Below, piece after piece: positions 1-8,510 of a stretch of DNA of 64,000 nucleotides. Made by a program: the position numbers and the translations under genes. The stretch comes from RAM1 sp050247515 (GTDB lineage: Bacteria > Pseudomonadota > Gammaproteobacteria > Burkholderiales > Burkholderiaceae_C): NCBI GenBank assembly GCA_050247515.1, contig JBFWUB010000009.1:1-64000 (forward strand). The letters run 5' to 3'. The notes beneath the pieces were generated by a model that had not been told where the DNA came from, made no database searches, and saw nothing but the letters and a program-made list of their open reading frames with translations. The stretch's first letter is position 1, and each line of letters starts with the position of its first letter.

Positions 1-125
1 CCACAGACCACCAAGAAGGAGAAGGCGACCAAGAACTTATCCACAACGTGAGCGTGAAGTTCACGAATCAGGGTGGGTCAAGATTCGATGGAAATGGTGG
101 GTCAGCTTTGCATGGAAATCAACAC
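1..125. mobile_element. End of an IS21-type insertion sequence
   Basis: The first 125 bases look like one end of an IS21-group element. Read on the minus strand, the tip is TGTTGATTTCC (complement of 115-125), and just inside it lie two tandem 24-base repeats, as is usual for IS21 ends. A short open frame entering from the left stops at 49-51 and might be the last codons of the helper ATPase IstB, but its tail has no diagnostic motif. The tip interrupts the transposase gene of an IS5-type element, so this IS arrived second. The rest of the element lies outside the window. Confidence 0.55.
73..120. repeat. Two tandem 24-bp imperfect repeats (IS21-type terminal repeats)
   Basis: Positions 73-96 and 97-120 are head-to-tail copies sharing GGTGGGTCA at the start and ATGGAAAT at the end, differing mainly in the middle. 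Repeats of this kind are transposase-binding sites near the ends of IS21-family elements. A similar pair with another sequence occurs at 62501-62541. Confidence 0.6.
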
Positions 126-691
126 ACCAGGCCCGACGCGGCGTCCACCGCGATGTGCGCCTTCATCCCGAAGTACCACTGCTTGCCCTTGCTGGTCTGG
201 CGCATCTCGGGGTCCCGCTCGCCGGTGCTGTTCTTCGTCGAACTGGGCGCGGCAATGATGGTGGCGTCCACGATGGAGCCTTGCTTGAGCATCAATCCCT
301 TCCTGGCAAGCAGTGCGTTGACCTGCTTGAGGATCTCCTCGGCCAGATCGTTTTCTTCCAGCAGGTGACGGAAGTTCAGGATCGTCGTCTCGTCGGGGAT
401 GGCCTCACTCAGGCTCAGCCGCGCAAAGCTTCTCATGCAGGGTGTGTCGTACAGGGCGTCTTCCATCGCCGGATCGCTCAGGGTGAAGAAGTTCTGCATC
501 AGGTGTACCCGCAGCATCGACTCCAGTTCATACGGCCTGCGACCGCGTCCGGCTACCGGGTAGTGTGGCCTGATCAGCTTCACAAACGCCTGCCAGGGGA
601 TGACCTGTTCCATGTCATTCAGAAAGATCTCCCGGCGCGTGAGCTTCTTCTTGCTCGCATGTTCCGCCTCTGCAAAGCTGATCTGGTTCAT
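119..691 (-). pseudogene. IS5-type transposase, N-terminal two thirds only
   Basis: The frame begins at MNQISFAEAE, a start typical of IS5-group transposases; seven further codons upstream are open but unlikely to be used. It contains the family's N-terminal domain (GRRPYELESMLRVHLMQNFF), the first catalytic Asp in IVDATIIAAPSSTKN, and ends at the second conserved stretch, MKAHIAVDAASGLV. The rest of the catalytic core, including the final Glu of the DDE triad, is missing because the IS21-type tip is inserted there. The product should be inactive. Confidence 0.8.
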
Positions 692-757
692 CGTCGGATC
701 TCCTTCGCACACATCAACGCCTCAAGGCGTCAGCCGGTGGACTTGTTCAGACATTCC
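126..757 (-). mobile_element. Remnant of an IS5-group insertion sequence
   Basis: The surviving part runs from the IS21 insertion point to a terminal inverted repeat. On the minus strand the outer end reads GGAATGTCTGAACAAGTCC, close to IS5-group tips as I remember them, and it is directly preceded by CTAG (758-761), the preferred IS5-group target. The other end is not in the window. The CTAG supplies the stop codon of the neighbouring SnoaL-like gene, so that gene may have lost its natural end. Confidence 0.6.
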
Positions 758-1312
758 CTAGAGCTCCTTTGAAGCCAGGCCGGCTCTTTCGCGCGCGAAC
801 TGTTGCGCGGCATAGAGAGGGTCGCCTTTGTCACGCTTTTGCCATAACCCCGGACGGGCGAGAAGTTGCGCCGGCTGGTCGACCAATGCTTCCCAGACGA
901 CTTTGCGCTGGGATATCTTCCATTCACCTGACCGGCGCTCGAACACGTCCACATAACGCGCCCAAGCCTGCGAGACGACCCCCCCCGCGCCTTCAGCCCC
1001 CTGGTCGACCCGCATCCGCACGAAGTAACTCTCCACCACGGCTGTGTCGGGGCCGACGAACTCCACCAGGCAATTCATGATGCAGTGCATGCACTGCGCC
1101 AAATTCAAGTGCCTGCGCGCCGTCCATTCGATCAAACCGTCGACCCCGCCCTCATAGTCGCCGTGGTTGTCCTGGCAGTCGGGGTGCATGGTACTGCGAG
1201 CAAGATCGTAGTCGCGACGATCTATGCCCCGGCAATAGCGATAAATGCAGTCGATGATCTCCCGCTGGTCTGAGAGGCGGTCTGTATTCGTGTTGTGTGC
1301 GCTAGATGTCAT
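758..1312 (-). CDS. SnoaL-like (NTF2-fold) protein
   Basis: A 184-residue protein with the small cone-shaped NTF2/SnoaL fold pattern: an N-terminal helix pair (REIIDCIYRYCRGIDRRDYD), a His/Asp-rich segment (MHPDCQDNHGDYEG) and a C-terminal strand region ending in a Trp-rich stretch (WKISQRKVVW). Relatives include bile-acid dehydratases and other lyases or isomerases acting on small ring compounds. It lies beside a catabolic cluster and could serve the same pathway, but the substrate cannot be read from sequence. A purine-rich AAAGAGAG precedes the ATG. The stop codon TAG is formed by the CTAG at an IS5-type junction, so the C terminus may be slightly altered. Confidence 0.75.
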   Translation of the reverse strand: MTSSAHNTNTDRLSDQREIIDCIYRYCRGIDRRDYDLARSTMHPDCQDNHGDYEGGVDGLIEWTARRHLNLAQCMHCIMNCLVEFVGPDTAVVESYFVRMRVDQGAEGAGGVVSQAWARYVDVFERRSGEWKISQRKVVWEALVDQPAQLLARPGLWQKRDKGDPLYAAQQFARERAGLASKEL

Positions 1313-1559
1313 GGCTCTCTTTATTTAGGTTACAGGTAAATCTTGCCGCCTAAGGTGGGGCTAAAAAGGGCGCCGGACCCGACAAGCCGTCGTGTGAGAC
1401 GACTCCCGAAAAAAGAGCGCGGCATCCGCCATTTTCCGTGTCTATTTGAGACTAGCGCGAAGATTAGCGCCAACTGCGCGGTCACCTCTGAACACTTTTA
1501 TCGATTTTGAAAGTCGACGCCATACACCCCGCGGTGTGCCCGGCCAGCACAGCGCCGGT

Positions 1560-1701
1560 GGCCGCGCTGTGCTGGAGCTGCACAAGCCCGCCGGTGGGTC
1601 TTGGTGGCAGCTTGGCGCCGAGCCTGGGCGCCGATACGCGAACGGTGCTCACGGAGGCGGGGCTCAGTGAAGCCGAGATCAACGGCATCATGAAAGTTTG
1701 A
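1560..1701 (+). pseudogene. 3' remnant of a CaiB/BaiF CoA-transferase gene
   Basis: The stretch 1313-1770 holds no intact gene. In frame with 1507, the last 40 codons read like the tail of a family III CoA-transferase: PPVGLGGSL, then APSLGADTRTVLTEAGLSE, then the usual EIN-type ending and a stop at 1699-1701. The upstream sequence does not continue this homology in any frame, so only the 3' end of an older gene copy survives. The remainder of the gap is probably the promoter region of the SnoaL-like gene on its left. Confidence 0.55.
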
Positions 1702-1770
1702 GTGCGCCGGCAGGGGCTTCGGCCCGGCTGTCTACCGCACCCAGGCATGGTGCTTGCATGCAGGGCAGCC

Positions 1771-2907
1771 ATGACGAATCCTTCAGCCAACACGCTTCCG
1801 CTTGCCGGTGTTCGTGTCATCGACTTCAGCACGCTGCTGCCCGGGCCATTGTGCGGGCACCTGCTCGCCCAGGGCGGCGCGGAGGTCATCAAGATCGAGC
1901 GTCCGGGTCGCGGCGACGAGATGCGATCCTATCAGCCCAAATTGGGACCGGACAGCGTGAACTTCGCACTGCTCAACCAGGGCAAACGATCTGTCGCGCT
2001 GGACCTGAAGGACCCGTCCGCCAGGGACCAGGCCATCGCACTCGTGCGCAGCGCCGATGTGCTGATAGAGCAGTTTCGCCCCGGCGTCATGGACCGGCTC
2101 GGACTCGGATGGGAAGCGATGCGCGCAGTGAACCCGCGGCTCATCTATTGCGCGATCACGGGGTGGGGACAAGGCGGACCGCTGGCCAACGTGGCCGCGC
2201 ACGATCTCAACTACCAGGCGGAGGCCGGCATGCTCGCGCTGACAGCGGGCTCGGACGGTTCCCCCGCACTGCCCAACGCGCTGCTGGCCGACATCGCGGG
2301 CGGCGCCTACCCGGCGATGATGAACATTCTTCTCGCGCTGCGCACTCGCGACCAGGATGGCCAAGGCCGGTTCCTCGACATCGTCATGGCGGACAACCTC
2401 TTCACGTTCGTGTACTGGGGTCTGGGCAATGGTTTCGGGTCAGGGCAATGGCCGCAGCCCGGCGGCGATCTGGTCACCGGCGGCTCGCCGCGCTACCAGG
2501 TGTATCGCACTTCAGATGGCCGATATCTCGCCGTTGCGCCGCTCGAGCAGAAGTTCTGGGAGAACTTCCTGCGGGTGATCGATGCGCCCCAGCTGCTTGA
2601 CGACGCAACCGACCCGCGGGCGACGCGGGATGCGGTTGCGCGAATCATCGCCGCGCGCACGGCCGATGCGTGGGCGCAGCGGTTTGAAGGCGTGGACGCG
2701 TGCGTCACGGTGGTCAAGTCGCTGGAGGACGCGGCGCAGTCGCCGCACTTTCGGGCACGCCGCGTGTTCGAGGGGAGGGTCTCCAGCGCCGATGGCAGTG
2801 TGCAGATTCCTTCATTGCCGCTGCCCATATCGCCTGAGTTTCGGCGCGCCGCGACGGGCACCGCGCCATTGCTGGGCGAAGGAAATGCTTCGCTGCTCAT
2901 TGGCTGA
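1771..2907 (+). CDS. CaiB/BaiF-family protein, alpha-methylacyl-CoA racemase-like
   Basis: A 378-residue protein starting MTNPSANTLPLAGVRVIDFS. The open frame extends upstream to a GTG at 1702, but the family start lies at this ATG. It has the family III fold signature (TLLPGPLCGHLLAQGGAEVIKIERP) and the HD pair in AAHDLNYQAEAG. The following NALLADIAGG supplies the second Asp used by methylacyl-CoA racemases, which invert the carbon next to the CoA thioester. It could therefore be a racemase or a CoA-transferase; the HD...D pattern favours racemase. Its end overlaps the convergent regulator gene by 11 bases. In the catabolic cluster it may correct the stereochemistry of a branched acyl-CoA or load CoA onto the acid. 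Confidence 0.85.
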   Translation: MTNPSANTLPLAGVRVIDFSTLLPGPLCGHLLAQGGAEVIKIERPGRGDEMRSYQPKLGPDSVNFALLNQGKRSVALDLKDPSARDQAIALVRSADVLIEQFRPGVMDRLGLGWEAMRAVNPRLIYCAITGWGQGGPLANVAAHDLNYQAEAGMLALTAGSDGSPALPNALLADIAGGAYPAMMNILLALRTRDQDGQGRFLDIVMADNLFTFVYWGLGNGFGSGQWPQPGGDLVTGGSPRYQVYRTSDGRYLAVAPLEQKFWENFLRVIDAPQLLDDATDPRATRDAVARIIAARTADAWAQRFEGVDACVTVVKSLEDAAQSPHFRARRVFEGRVSSADGSVQIPSLPLPISPEFRRAATGTAPLLGEGNASLLIG

Positions 2908-4624
2908 ACAGCCCCATCTTCCCGAGGCGCTTGTAGAGGTACGAGCGGGAGATTCCCAGCTCCGCCGCCACACGCTTCTTGTTGCCGTTGTGCCGTGCCA
3001 TGGCCTGGCGAATCATCTGTTCCTCCACTTGGTCCACGGCATTGCTCACGCGCAGCGACTCGCCGGGCCCGGCCTCGGCTGCAGGCGACCCGGCGCCATC
3101 GACCGGGTCGGAACCCGGCGGCTCCCGCAGTCCCAGGGGCTCCGAATCCATGACGCCGAAGTCCGTGGGCTCTATCAGGTCCGATTCGCAGAAGATCGCC
3201 GAACGCTCCACCGTATGCATGAGCTGACGTACGTTGCCGGGCCAGCGCTGGGCCATCAGAAAATCGAGTGCCGCCGGCGACAACCTTCTGGGCCGCTGGC
3301 GTTGCCGCTGCGCGAACTGGTCCAGCGCCAGGTTGGCCAAGAGCGGAATGTCCTCGATGCGCTCGCGCAGGGATGGCAGGCGAATGGTCACGCCGCCGAT
3401 GCGATAGAAGAGGTCGAGACGGAATGAGCCGTCCGCGATCATCGCTTCGAAGTTGCGGTTGCTCGCGCTGATGAGCCGGAAGTCGGAGTGCCGCTGTTCC
3501 GTGCCGCCGACGCGCTGGAAAGACCCGTCCTGCAGCACGCGAAGCAACTTGACCTGCACATCGGCCGGCATGTCGCCGATTTCGTCGAAGAACAGCGAGC
3601 CGCCGTGGGCTTGCTCGATCTTGCCCTTGCGGCCCTTGCGCTCCGCGCCGGTGAATGAGCCAGCCTCATAGCCGAAGAGTTCGCTTTCCACCAGGGTGAC
3701 CGGCAGGGCGGCCGCATTCACCATCACCATCGTCGCGTCGCGACGCTGGCTCAGCTTGTGGATGGCGTGCGCAGCCAGCTCCTTGCCCGTGCCGCTCTCG
3801 CCGGTCAGCAGCACCGGGACGTCCAGCGGCGCGACCTTCACGATCTGCTGCTTCAGCCGCTGCATGGCCGGGCTTGCGCCGACCATCTGGTCCAGGCCGT
3901 AACTGCGGTTGCGCAGGTCGCTTAGTTCCCGGCGGTAATACGCGACTTCGGACTTGAGCTTTAGCACCTCACTCGAAAGTGCCTGCAGTTGCTCCGGGCC
4001 CTTGAACATGAGCTGTCCGATCGCCCCTACTATCTCCCCTGCGGCATTGCGGATCGGGTGGCGTGTCACCACCCGTGTTACGCCCCGCATCTCCTGCAAA
4101 AGGCCGATCTCGGCCTTGCCCGTCTCCACCACATGGTGCAGGCGCGTGTTCTCGAGCACCTCGGTGACGTGGCTACCCACGCCGCCGCCGGGCTTGAGAC
4201 CGAAGAAGCGCTCATGCACGGGGCTCATGTAACGCAGGATGCCCTCCGCGTCTACGACGCCAAGAGCCTCGAACGGATTGGTCAGAAAGTGACTGAAGAT
4301 GTCGGCCGCGAAATCGACGGAGCCGACGAACTCGAACAGCGCATCGCGACCCTCTCTTTCCATGGCGACCAGAACTGTCGCATCGGAAGCGGGTAATGCA
4401 ACGACGACAATCGTCGCCCCGTCGGGCCCTTCGAGCGCGAAAAGGCGGCGCTGTCGGCTGCGCGCCACTTGCCATGCGCTCACCAGCTTGGTCGCCAGTT
4501 CGGGCTGTTCGGCGATGCCGGTAGCGACCAAGGCCTTCCCGTCGGTGCCCAGCACCAGCACGCCCCGGAGGGAGTGGCGGATCCCGGCGAAAAGCTTCTG
4601 CTCTTGTGTCTCCATTGCAGCCAT
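2897..4624 (-). CDS. Sigma-54-dependent activator with PAS domain and Fis-type HTH
   Basis: A 575-residue enhancer-binding protein. Residues about 106-215 form a PAS-like sensor, 245-480 the AAA+ ATPase, and 530-572 a Fis-type helix-turn-helix (KKRVAAELGISRSYLYKRL). The Walker A box is GESGTGKE (275-282) and the Walker B Asp-Glu is at 347-348. The sigma-54 contact loop is GSFTGA rather than GAFTGA, a tolerated change in the family as far as I know. No response-regulator receiver domain is present, so the signal is probably a ligand bound by the N-terminal half. It is transcribed away from the CoA-transferase operon at 4778, whose promoter matches the sigma-54 consensus, so it is the likely activator of that operon. 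A second in-frame ATG three codons in is equally possible as the start. Confidence 0.9.
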   Translation of the reverse strand: MAAMETQEQKLFAGIRHSLRGVLVLGTDGKALVATGIAEQPELATKLVSAWQVARSRQRRLFALEGPDGATIVVVALPASDATVLVAMEREGRDALFEFVGSVDFAADIFSHFLTNPFEALGVVDAEGILRYMSPVHERFFGLKPGGGVGSHVTEVLENTRLHHVVETGKAEIGLLQEMRGVTRVVTRHPIRNAAGEIVGAIGQLMFKGPEQLQALSSEVLKLKSEVAYYRRELSDLRNRSYGLDQMVGASPAMQRLKQQIVKVAPLDVPVLLTGESGTGKELAAHAIHKLSQRRDATMVMVNAAALPVTLVESELFGYEAGSFTGAERKGRKGKIEQAHGGSLFFDEIGDMPADVQVKLLRVLQDGSFQRVGGTEQRHSDFRLISASNRNFEAMIADGSFRLDLFYRIGGVTIRLPSLRERIEDIPLLANLALDQFAQRQRQRPRRLSPAALDFLMAQRWPGNVRQLMHTVERSAIFCESDLIEPTDFGVMDSEPLGLREPPGSDPVDGAGSPAAEAGPGESLRVSNAVDQVEEQMIRQAMARHNGNKKRVAAELGISRSYLYKRLGKMGLFSQ

Positions 4625-4749
4625 GATACTTCCGCGCGCGGCAGACTACTGTCTTCGACAAGGACACTGGTCGGGCGGCCGATCGGCGGCGCCCCCTCGA
4701 AAAAAGCAGGGTGAGTACTAATTTGTGATACCGGAGCGCCCGGACACGG

Positions 4750-4765
4750 TGGCACGCGGATTGCA
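4750..4765 (+). promoter_or_regulatory. Sigma-54 (-24/-12) promoter of the catabolic operon
   Basis: TGGCACGCGGATTGCA fits the sigma-54 consensus TGGCACG-N4-TTGCA at every conserved base, with the required 10 bases between GG (4751-4752) and GC (4763-4764). It lies between the divergent sigma-54 activator gene and the CoA-transferase gene at 4778. The expected transcription start is near 4775-4776, only two or three bases before the ATG. A small inverted repeat, TGTC-TTC-GACA (4650-4660), about 100 bases upstream, could be part of the activator-binding site, but that is speculative. Confidence 0.85.
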
Positions 4766-4777
4766 CAACAGCTCGGA

Positions 4778-6019
4778 ATGTCCACGCCCGAACAACTGCC
4801 CCTGCACGCCCTGCCTGAAAGGTCCGCCCCCGCGCTCGACCTGCTGGCCAGCGTTAAAATCCTAGATCTCACCACCTCCATCGCCGGGCCGTATGCGGGC
4901 CAGCTGCTGGCCGACATGGGTGCCACCGTGGTCAAGGTCGAGAAGCCCCGTACCGGCGACGACGCTCGCGCCTGGGGTCCGCCCTTTCTGCACGGCGAGT
5001 CGCTTTGGTTCATGAGTGTGAACCGCGGAAAGCAAAGCCTCACACTCGACATTGCCACGCCGGCGGGCCGGGAACTGCTGTACAAGCTCGTTGCGCAATG
5101 CGATGTGATCCTGCTGAACCTGGTCGCGCGCGCCCAGAAGAAATTGGGACTGGACTCGCAGACATTGCGTGCGATCAACCCGAGGCTGATCCATCTGTCG
5201 ATCACGGGCTTCGGCCTGCGGGGCGGCCGTGCCGACCTGCCGTGCTACGACCTGATCGCCGAAGGCTATTCTGGCGTGATGGACCTGACCGGCGAAGCCG
5301 ACGCGCCCCCACAAAAGGTGGGCACGCCCGCGGCCGACATGCTGGCCGGCAGCGATGCCGCCATGGCCATGGTGGCGGCCCTGCTGCGCCGCGAGCGCGA
5401 CGGCAAGGGCTGCGACATCGACGTGTCAATGGTCGAGAGCATGTCGCGTTTCATGTCACCAAGGCTGATGCCTTACCTCGGCTCGGGTGACCTCATGCGA
5501 CGCTCCGGTGGGAGCGACAGCGTGATCGCGATCTACCAGGTGTTCGAGACGGGCGACGAGCCTATGACGCTTGGGTTGGGCAACGACGCCATCTGGAAGC
5601 GGTTCTGGGAGGCCATAGGCGAACCCTCCGTGGCTGCCGAACCGGCGTATGCCACAAATGCCCACCGCCGGGCGAGCCGCGCCGAGATCGTGGAGCGCAT
5701 CGCCGCGATCCTGAAGACGAAACCGCGCGCGCACTGGCTGGCTCTGCTGTCTCGGGCACGAGTGCCGGCAGGGCCGATCCAGCGGGTGGACGAACTCGCG
5801 CGCGACCTGGCCCTTTACGAGTCGGGCTTCCTTTACCGCTGCGATGGCGTTGGCGGCACGGTGCCGCAGGTGGGCCTGGGGATCCGCTTCGATGGCCACA
5901 CGGAAGGCACAGGCACGCCGCCGCCGGCATTGGGCGAACATACCGATCACATCTTGGGCGAATGGCTGGCGTGCGACGCGGCCGAGCTCGAGCAACTGCG
6001 CGCACAACGCATCATCTGA
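4778..6019 (+). CDS. CaiB/BaiF-family CoA-transferase
   Basis: A 413-residue family III CoA-transferase. The N-terminal fold signature is LDLTTSIAGPYAGQLLADMG, followed by VKVEKPRTGDDAR. The catalytic Asp that forms an acyl-anhydride intermediate is expected in PCYDLIAEGYSG. Family members move CoA from a donor thioester to a carboxylic acid. As first gene behind the sigma-54 promoter it may do the entry activation step, or recycle CoA from a pathway product. The ATG is the only plausible start in frame and would lie almost at the 5' end of the mRNA predicted from the promoter, so translation could be leaderless. The next gene follows after 14 bases. Confidence 0.9.
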   Translation: MSTPEQLPLHALPERSAPALDLLASVKILDLTTSIAGPYAGQLLADMGATVVKVEKPRTGDDARAWGPPFLHGESLWFMSVNRGKQSLTLDIATPAGRELLYKLVAQCDVILLNLVARAQKKLGLDSQTLRAINPRLIHLSITGFGLRGGRADLPCYDLIAEGYSGVMDLTGEADAPPQKVGTPAADMLAGSDAAMAMVAALLRRERDGKGCDIDVSMVESMSRFMSPRLMPYLGSGDLMRRSGGSDSVIAIYQVFETGDEPMTLGLGNDAIWKRFWEAIGEPSVAAEPAYATNAHRRASRAEIVERIAAILKTKPRAHWLALLSRARVPAGPIQRVDELARDLALYESGFLYRCDGVGGTVPQVGLGIRFDGHTEGTGTPPPALGEHTDHILGEWLACDAAELEQLRAQRII

Positions 6020-6033
6020 AGAAGAGGAACATC

Positions 6034-6813
6034 ATGGCTTTCGAAGAAATTACCTACAGCGAAGACGGCCCCATTGGCACCATTACCCTCAATCGCCCGC
6101 ACGATGGCAACATGTTCACGCCGAAGATGTGCCATGAGATCCGCGATTGCATCAATGAGATCCGGCGCGAAACCCGCACGCGTGTCACGATCATCACCGG
6201 GGCCGGCGACAAGTTCTTCTGTATCGGTGGGCGCAAGGAAGGGATGGAAGACACGCTGATGTATGCGGGCGTGCTGCCGACGCTGGAGATGTATGAGGCC
6301 ATCGACAAGCTGCAAAAACCCGTGATTGCGATGGTCAACGGGTTCGCGGTGGGCGGCGGCAATGTGCTTCAGGTCGTGTGCGACATCACTATCGCCAAGG
6401 AGAGCGCCATTTTCCGGCAGGTCGGCCCGATGATGGGCAGCTTTGACGGGGGCTATGGCACGTGGTACCTGGAAGACCTGATCGGCAAGAAGCGCGCGAA
6501 GGAGATGTGGTATCGCAACCCCAAGCTCACGGCCCGCGAGGCGCTGGAGTGGGGCCTCATTAACCACGTCGTGCCGGATGCCGAGCTGAAGGACTTCACG
6601 CGCAAGATCGCGCTGGAGATCGCTGATCGCGGCGCCTTCGCCATCGCTGCCATCAAGGCGTCGTTCAATGCGCGCCACGGCGGCGTGAGCGGTTTGTCAC
6701 GCATGGCGCATGACCTGCTGCTGCGCGGCTACCTCGAGACCGACGAGCACCACGAACTGGCCGCGGCATTCGGCGAGCGCCGCGCGCCGGACAGCACGAA
6801 ATTCGGCCAGTAA
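6034..6813 (+). CDS. Crotonase-family ring-opening hydrolase (BadI-like)
   Basis: A 259-residue crotonase fold protein starting MAFEEITYSEDGPIG behind AGAGGA. It carries the pattern shared by 2-ketocyclohexanecarboxyl-CoA hydrolase (BadI) and naphthoyl-CoA synthase (MenB): GFAVGGGNVLQVVCD, then FRQVGPMMGSFDGGYGTWYL, then KRAKEMWY. These enzymes make or break a ring by Dieckmann-type chemistry rather than hydrating a double bond. No menaquinone genes are nearby, while BadH-, BadK-, AliA- and acyl-CoA dehydrogenase-like genes follow directly, so a BadI-type role (hydrolytic opening of a 2-oxo-cycloalkane carboxyl-CoA) is the better reading. The exact ring is unknown. Confidence 0.85.
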   Translation: MAFEEITYSEDGPIGTITLNRPHDGNMFTPKMCHEIRDCINEIRRETRTRVTIITGAGDKFFCIGGRKEGMEDTLMYAGVLPTLEMYEAIDKLQKPVIAMVNGFAVGGGNVLQVVCDITIAKESAIFRQVGPMMGSFDGGYGTWYLEDLIGKKRAKEMWYRNPKLTAREALEWGLINHVVPDAELKDFTRKIALEIADRGAFAIAAIKASFNARHGGVSGLSRMAHDLLLRGYLETDEHHELAAAFGERRAPDSTKFGQ

Positions 6814-6839
6814 TCGAGAAAACGCTGAAAGGGCCATTC

Positions 6840-8510
6840 ATGTCGCACCTGTTGACACTGCATGATCTGTCGGTAGCCCGGGAGAACTATCTCTCCGGCA
6901 TCTGGCAGACGGACACGCTTTACTCGCTCGCGCGCGGGCATGCCACGGAACGCGGCAACGCCCATGCGGTACGCGACTCGTCCAGGCGCCTCACCTGGAG
7001 CGCGCTGGTAGGGTGGGTCGACGCCGTGGCCGCGGATCTGCACGAAGCCGGGCTGCGCCGGGGCGACCGCGTCTCCATCTGGTTGCCCAACCGCCTCGAG
7101 AGCGTGGTGATCCTGCTCGCGTGTTCGCGCAACGGCTATGTGTGCAATCCTTCCCTGCACCAGAACTACACGGTTGCGGAGATCGTCGCGTTGCTCTCGC
7201 GCATCGAATGCCGGGCCCTTTTCGCGCAACCCGGTTACGGGGCGGACGCGGCGACGGCCGACATCTTCGCGCGGGCTTCGGAACTGGGCCACATGAAGCG
7301 TGTCTATGCACTGCCCTCGTTGCGCGCGGCCGATGCCCACCTGCCGGCTGACAGCCAGCCCATGCCGATGGTTGCGCACACCCGTGTCGCGGCTCCGCCC
7401 GTTAGCACGCACCCGGACCAGATCGTGTATCTAGCGTTCACCAGCGGCACGACCGGCACGCCCAAGGGCGTGATGCACAGCGACAATACGCTGCTGTCCA
7501 ACGGCCGCGCCATGGTCGCCGACTGGGGGCACAAGGAAAAAACCGTCCTGATGACCCTTAGCCCCATGAGCCACCATATCGGTACGGTGGCGCTGGAGCA
7601 GGTGCTGGTCGCGGGCTGCGAACTCGCGATGCACGACCCGTCCGCCGGGGTGTCCGCGCTCGACTGGATCATCGAGACGGGTGCCACCTACGTCATGGGC
7701 GTGCCGACGCACGCCATCGATCTTTTGCATGATGTCGACAAGCGGCAATTGAAGCAGCTGGGCGCCGTGAAAGTGTTCTATATGGCGGGCGCGCCGATCC
7801 CGACGGAGGTCGGCCGCCGGCTTCTGTCGATGGGTGCCACGCCGCAGAACGTCTACGGCATGACCGAGAACGGCTCGCACCAGTACACCAAGCCGTCCGA
7901 CCCCGTCGAAGTCATCACGAGCACCTGCGGCAAGGCCTGCAAGGGCTACGAGGTGCGCCTGTGGAATCCGGAAAACCCCGATCTCGCGGCAGCGCCAGGC
8001 GAGGTCGGCGAGATCGGCGGCCGGGGTGGCGTGCTGATGCTGGGCTACTTCAACAACCAGTCCGCAACCGAGAACTCGTTCAACAGCAGCGGCTGGTTCC
8101 TGAGCGGCGATCTCGGGCGGTTCGACGCGCGAGGCAACTTGCAGATCGTCGGGCGAAAGAAGGATCTCATCATCCGGGGCGGCCACAACATCCATCCGGC
8201 GCACATCGAGGAATATGCCCACCGTCACCCGGCGGTCAAGAAGGCGGCCGCGTTCGGCGTTGCCGACGAGCGACTGGGTGAAAGAGTGTGCCTGGCCATC
8301 ATCTGCCATGGCGAGGCGCCGGAGCCGGACGAGATACTGAAGCACCTGGCCGCCGAGGGCCTGTCTAAATTCGACATGCCCGAGTTCTTCGCGGTGATTC
8401 CCGAATTCCCCATGACGGCCAGCGGCAAGATCCTCAAGCGTGAACTCATGCAATGGGTTTCGAGCGGTCGGCTCCAGCCCGAATCCGTTCGTTACGAGGG
8501 GGTTGCATGA
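6840..8510 (+). CDS. Acyl-CoA ligase (AMP-forming), AliA-like
   Basis: A 556-residue ANL-superfamily enzyme that should activate a carboxylic acid to its CoA ester with ATP. The phosphate-binding motif is TSGTTGTPKGV (201-211). Further motifs are YGMTENGSHQ, SGDLGRFDARG and the hinge GRKKDLIIRGGHNI, and the catalytic Lys is in TASGKILKREL near the C terminus. Its place between BadI- and BadK-like genes mirrors the cyclohexanecarboxylate-CoA ligase (aliA) of the Rhodopseudomonas bad/ali cluster as I remember it. Substrate preference cannot be fixed from sequence. The stop overlaps the next start by four bases (ATGA), so translation is probably coupled. Confidence 0.9.
   Translation: MSHLLTLHDLSVARENYLSGIWQTDTLYSLARGHATERGNAHAVRDSSRRLTWSALVGWVDAVAADLHEAGLRRGDRVSIWLPNRLESVVILLACSRNGYVCNPSLHQNYTVAEIVALLSRIECRALFAQPGYGADAATADIFARASELGHMKRVYALPSLRAADAHLPADSQPMPMVAHTRVAAPPVSTHPDQIVYLAFTSGTTGTPKGVMHSDNTLLSNGRAMVADWGHKEKTVLMTLSPMSHHIGTVALEQVLVAGCELAMHDPSAGVSALDWIIETGATYVMGVPTHAIDLLHDVDKRQLKQLGAVKVFYMAGAPIPTEVGRRLLSMGATPQNVYGMTENGSHQYTKPSDPVEVITSTCGKACKGYEVRLWNPENPDLAAAPGEVGEIGGRGGVLMLGYFNNQSATENSFNSSGWFLSGDLGRFDARGNLQIVGRKKDLIIRGGHNIHPAHIEEYAHRHPAVKKAAAFGVADERLGERVCLAIICHGEAPEPDEILKHLAAEGLSKFDMPEFFAVIPEFPMTASGKILKRELMQWVSSGRLQPESVRYEGVA

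Noticed and set aside
1740..1765. Second sigma-54 promoter before 1771
   Set aside because: The GG at 1749-1750 has no GC at the required distance.
1702..1770. Upstream GTG start for the CoA-transferase at 1771
   Set aside because: The added 23 residues (RRQGLRPGCLPHPG...) are not typical of the family and belong to the tail region of an older gene remnant.
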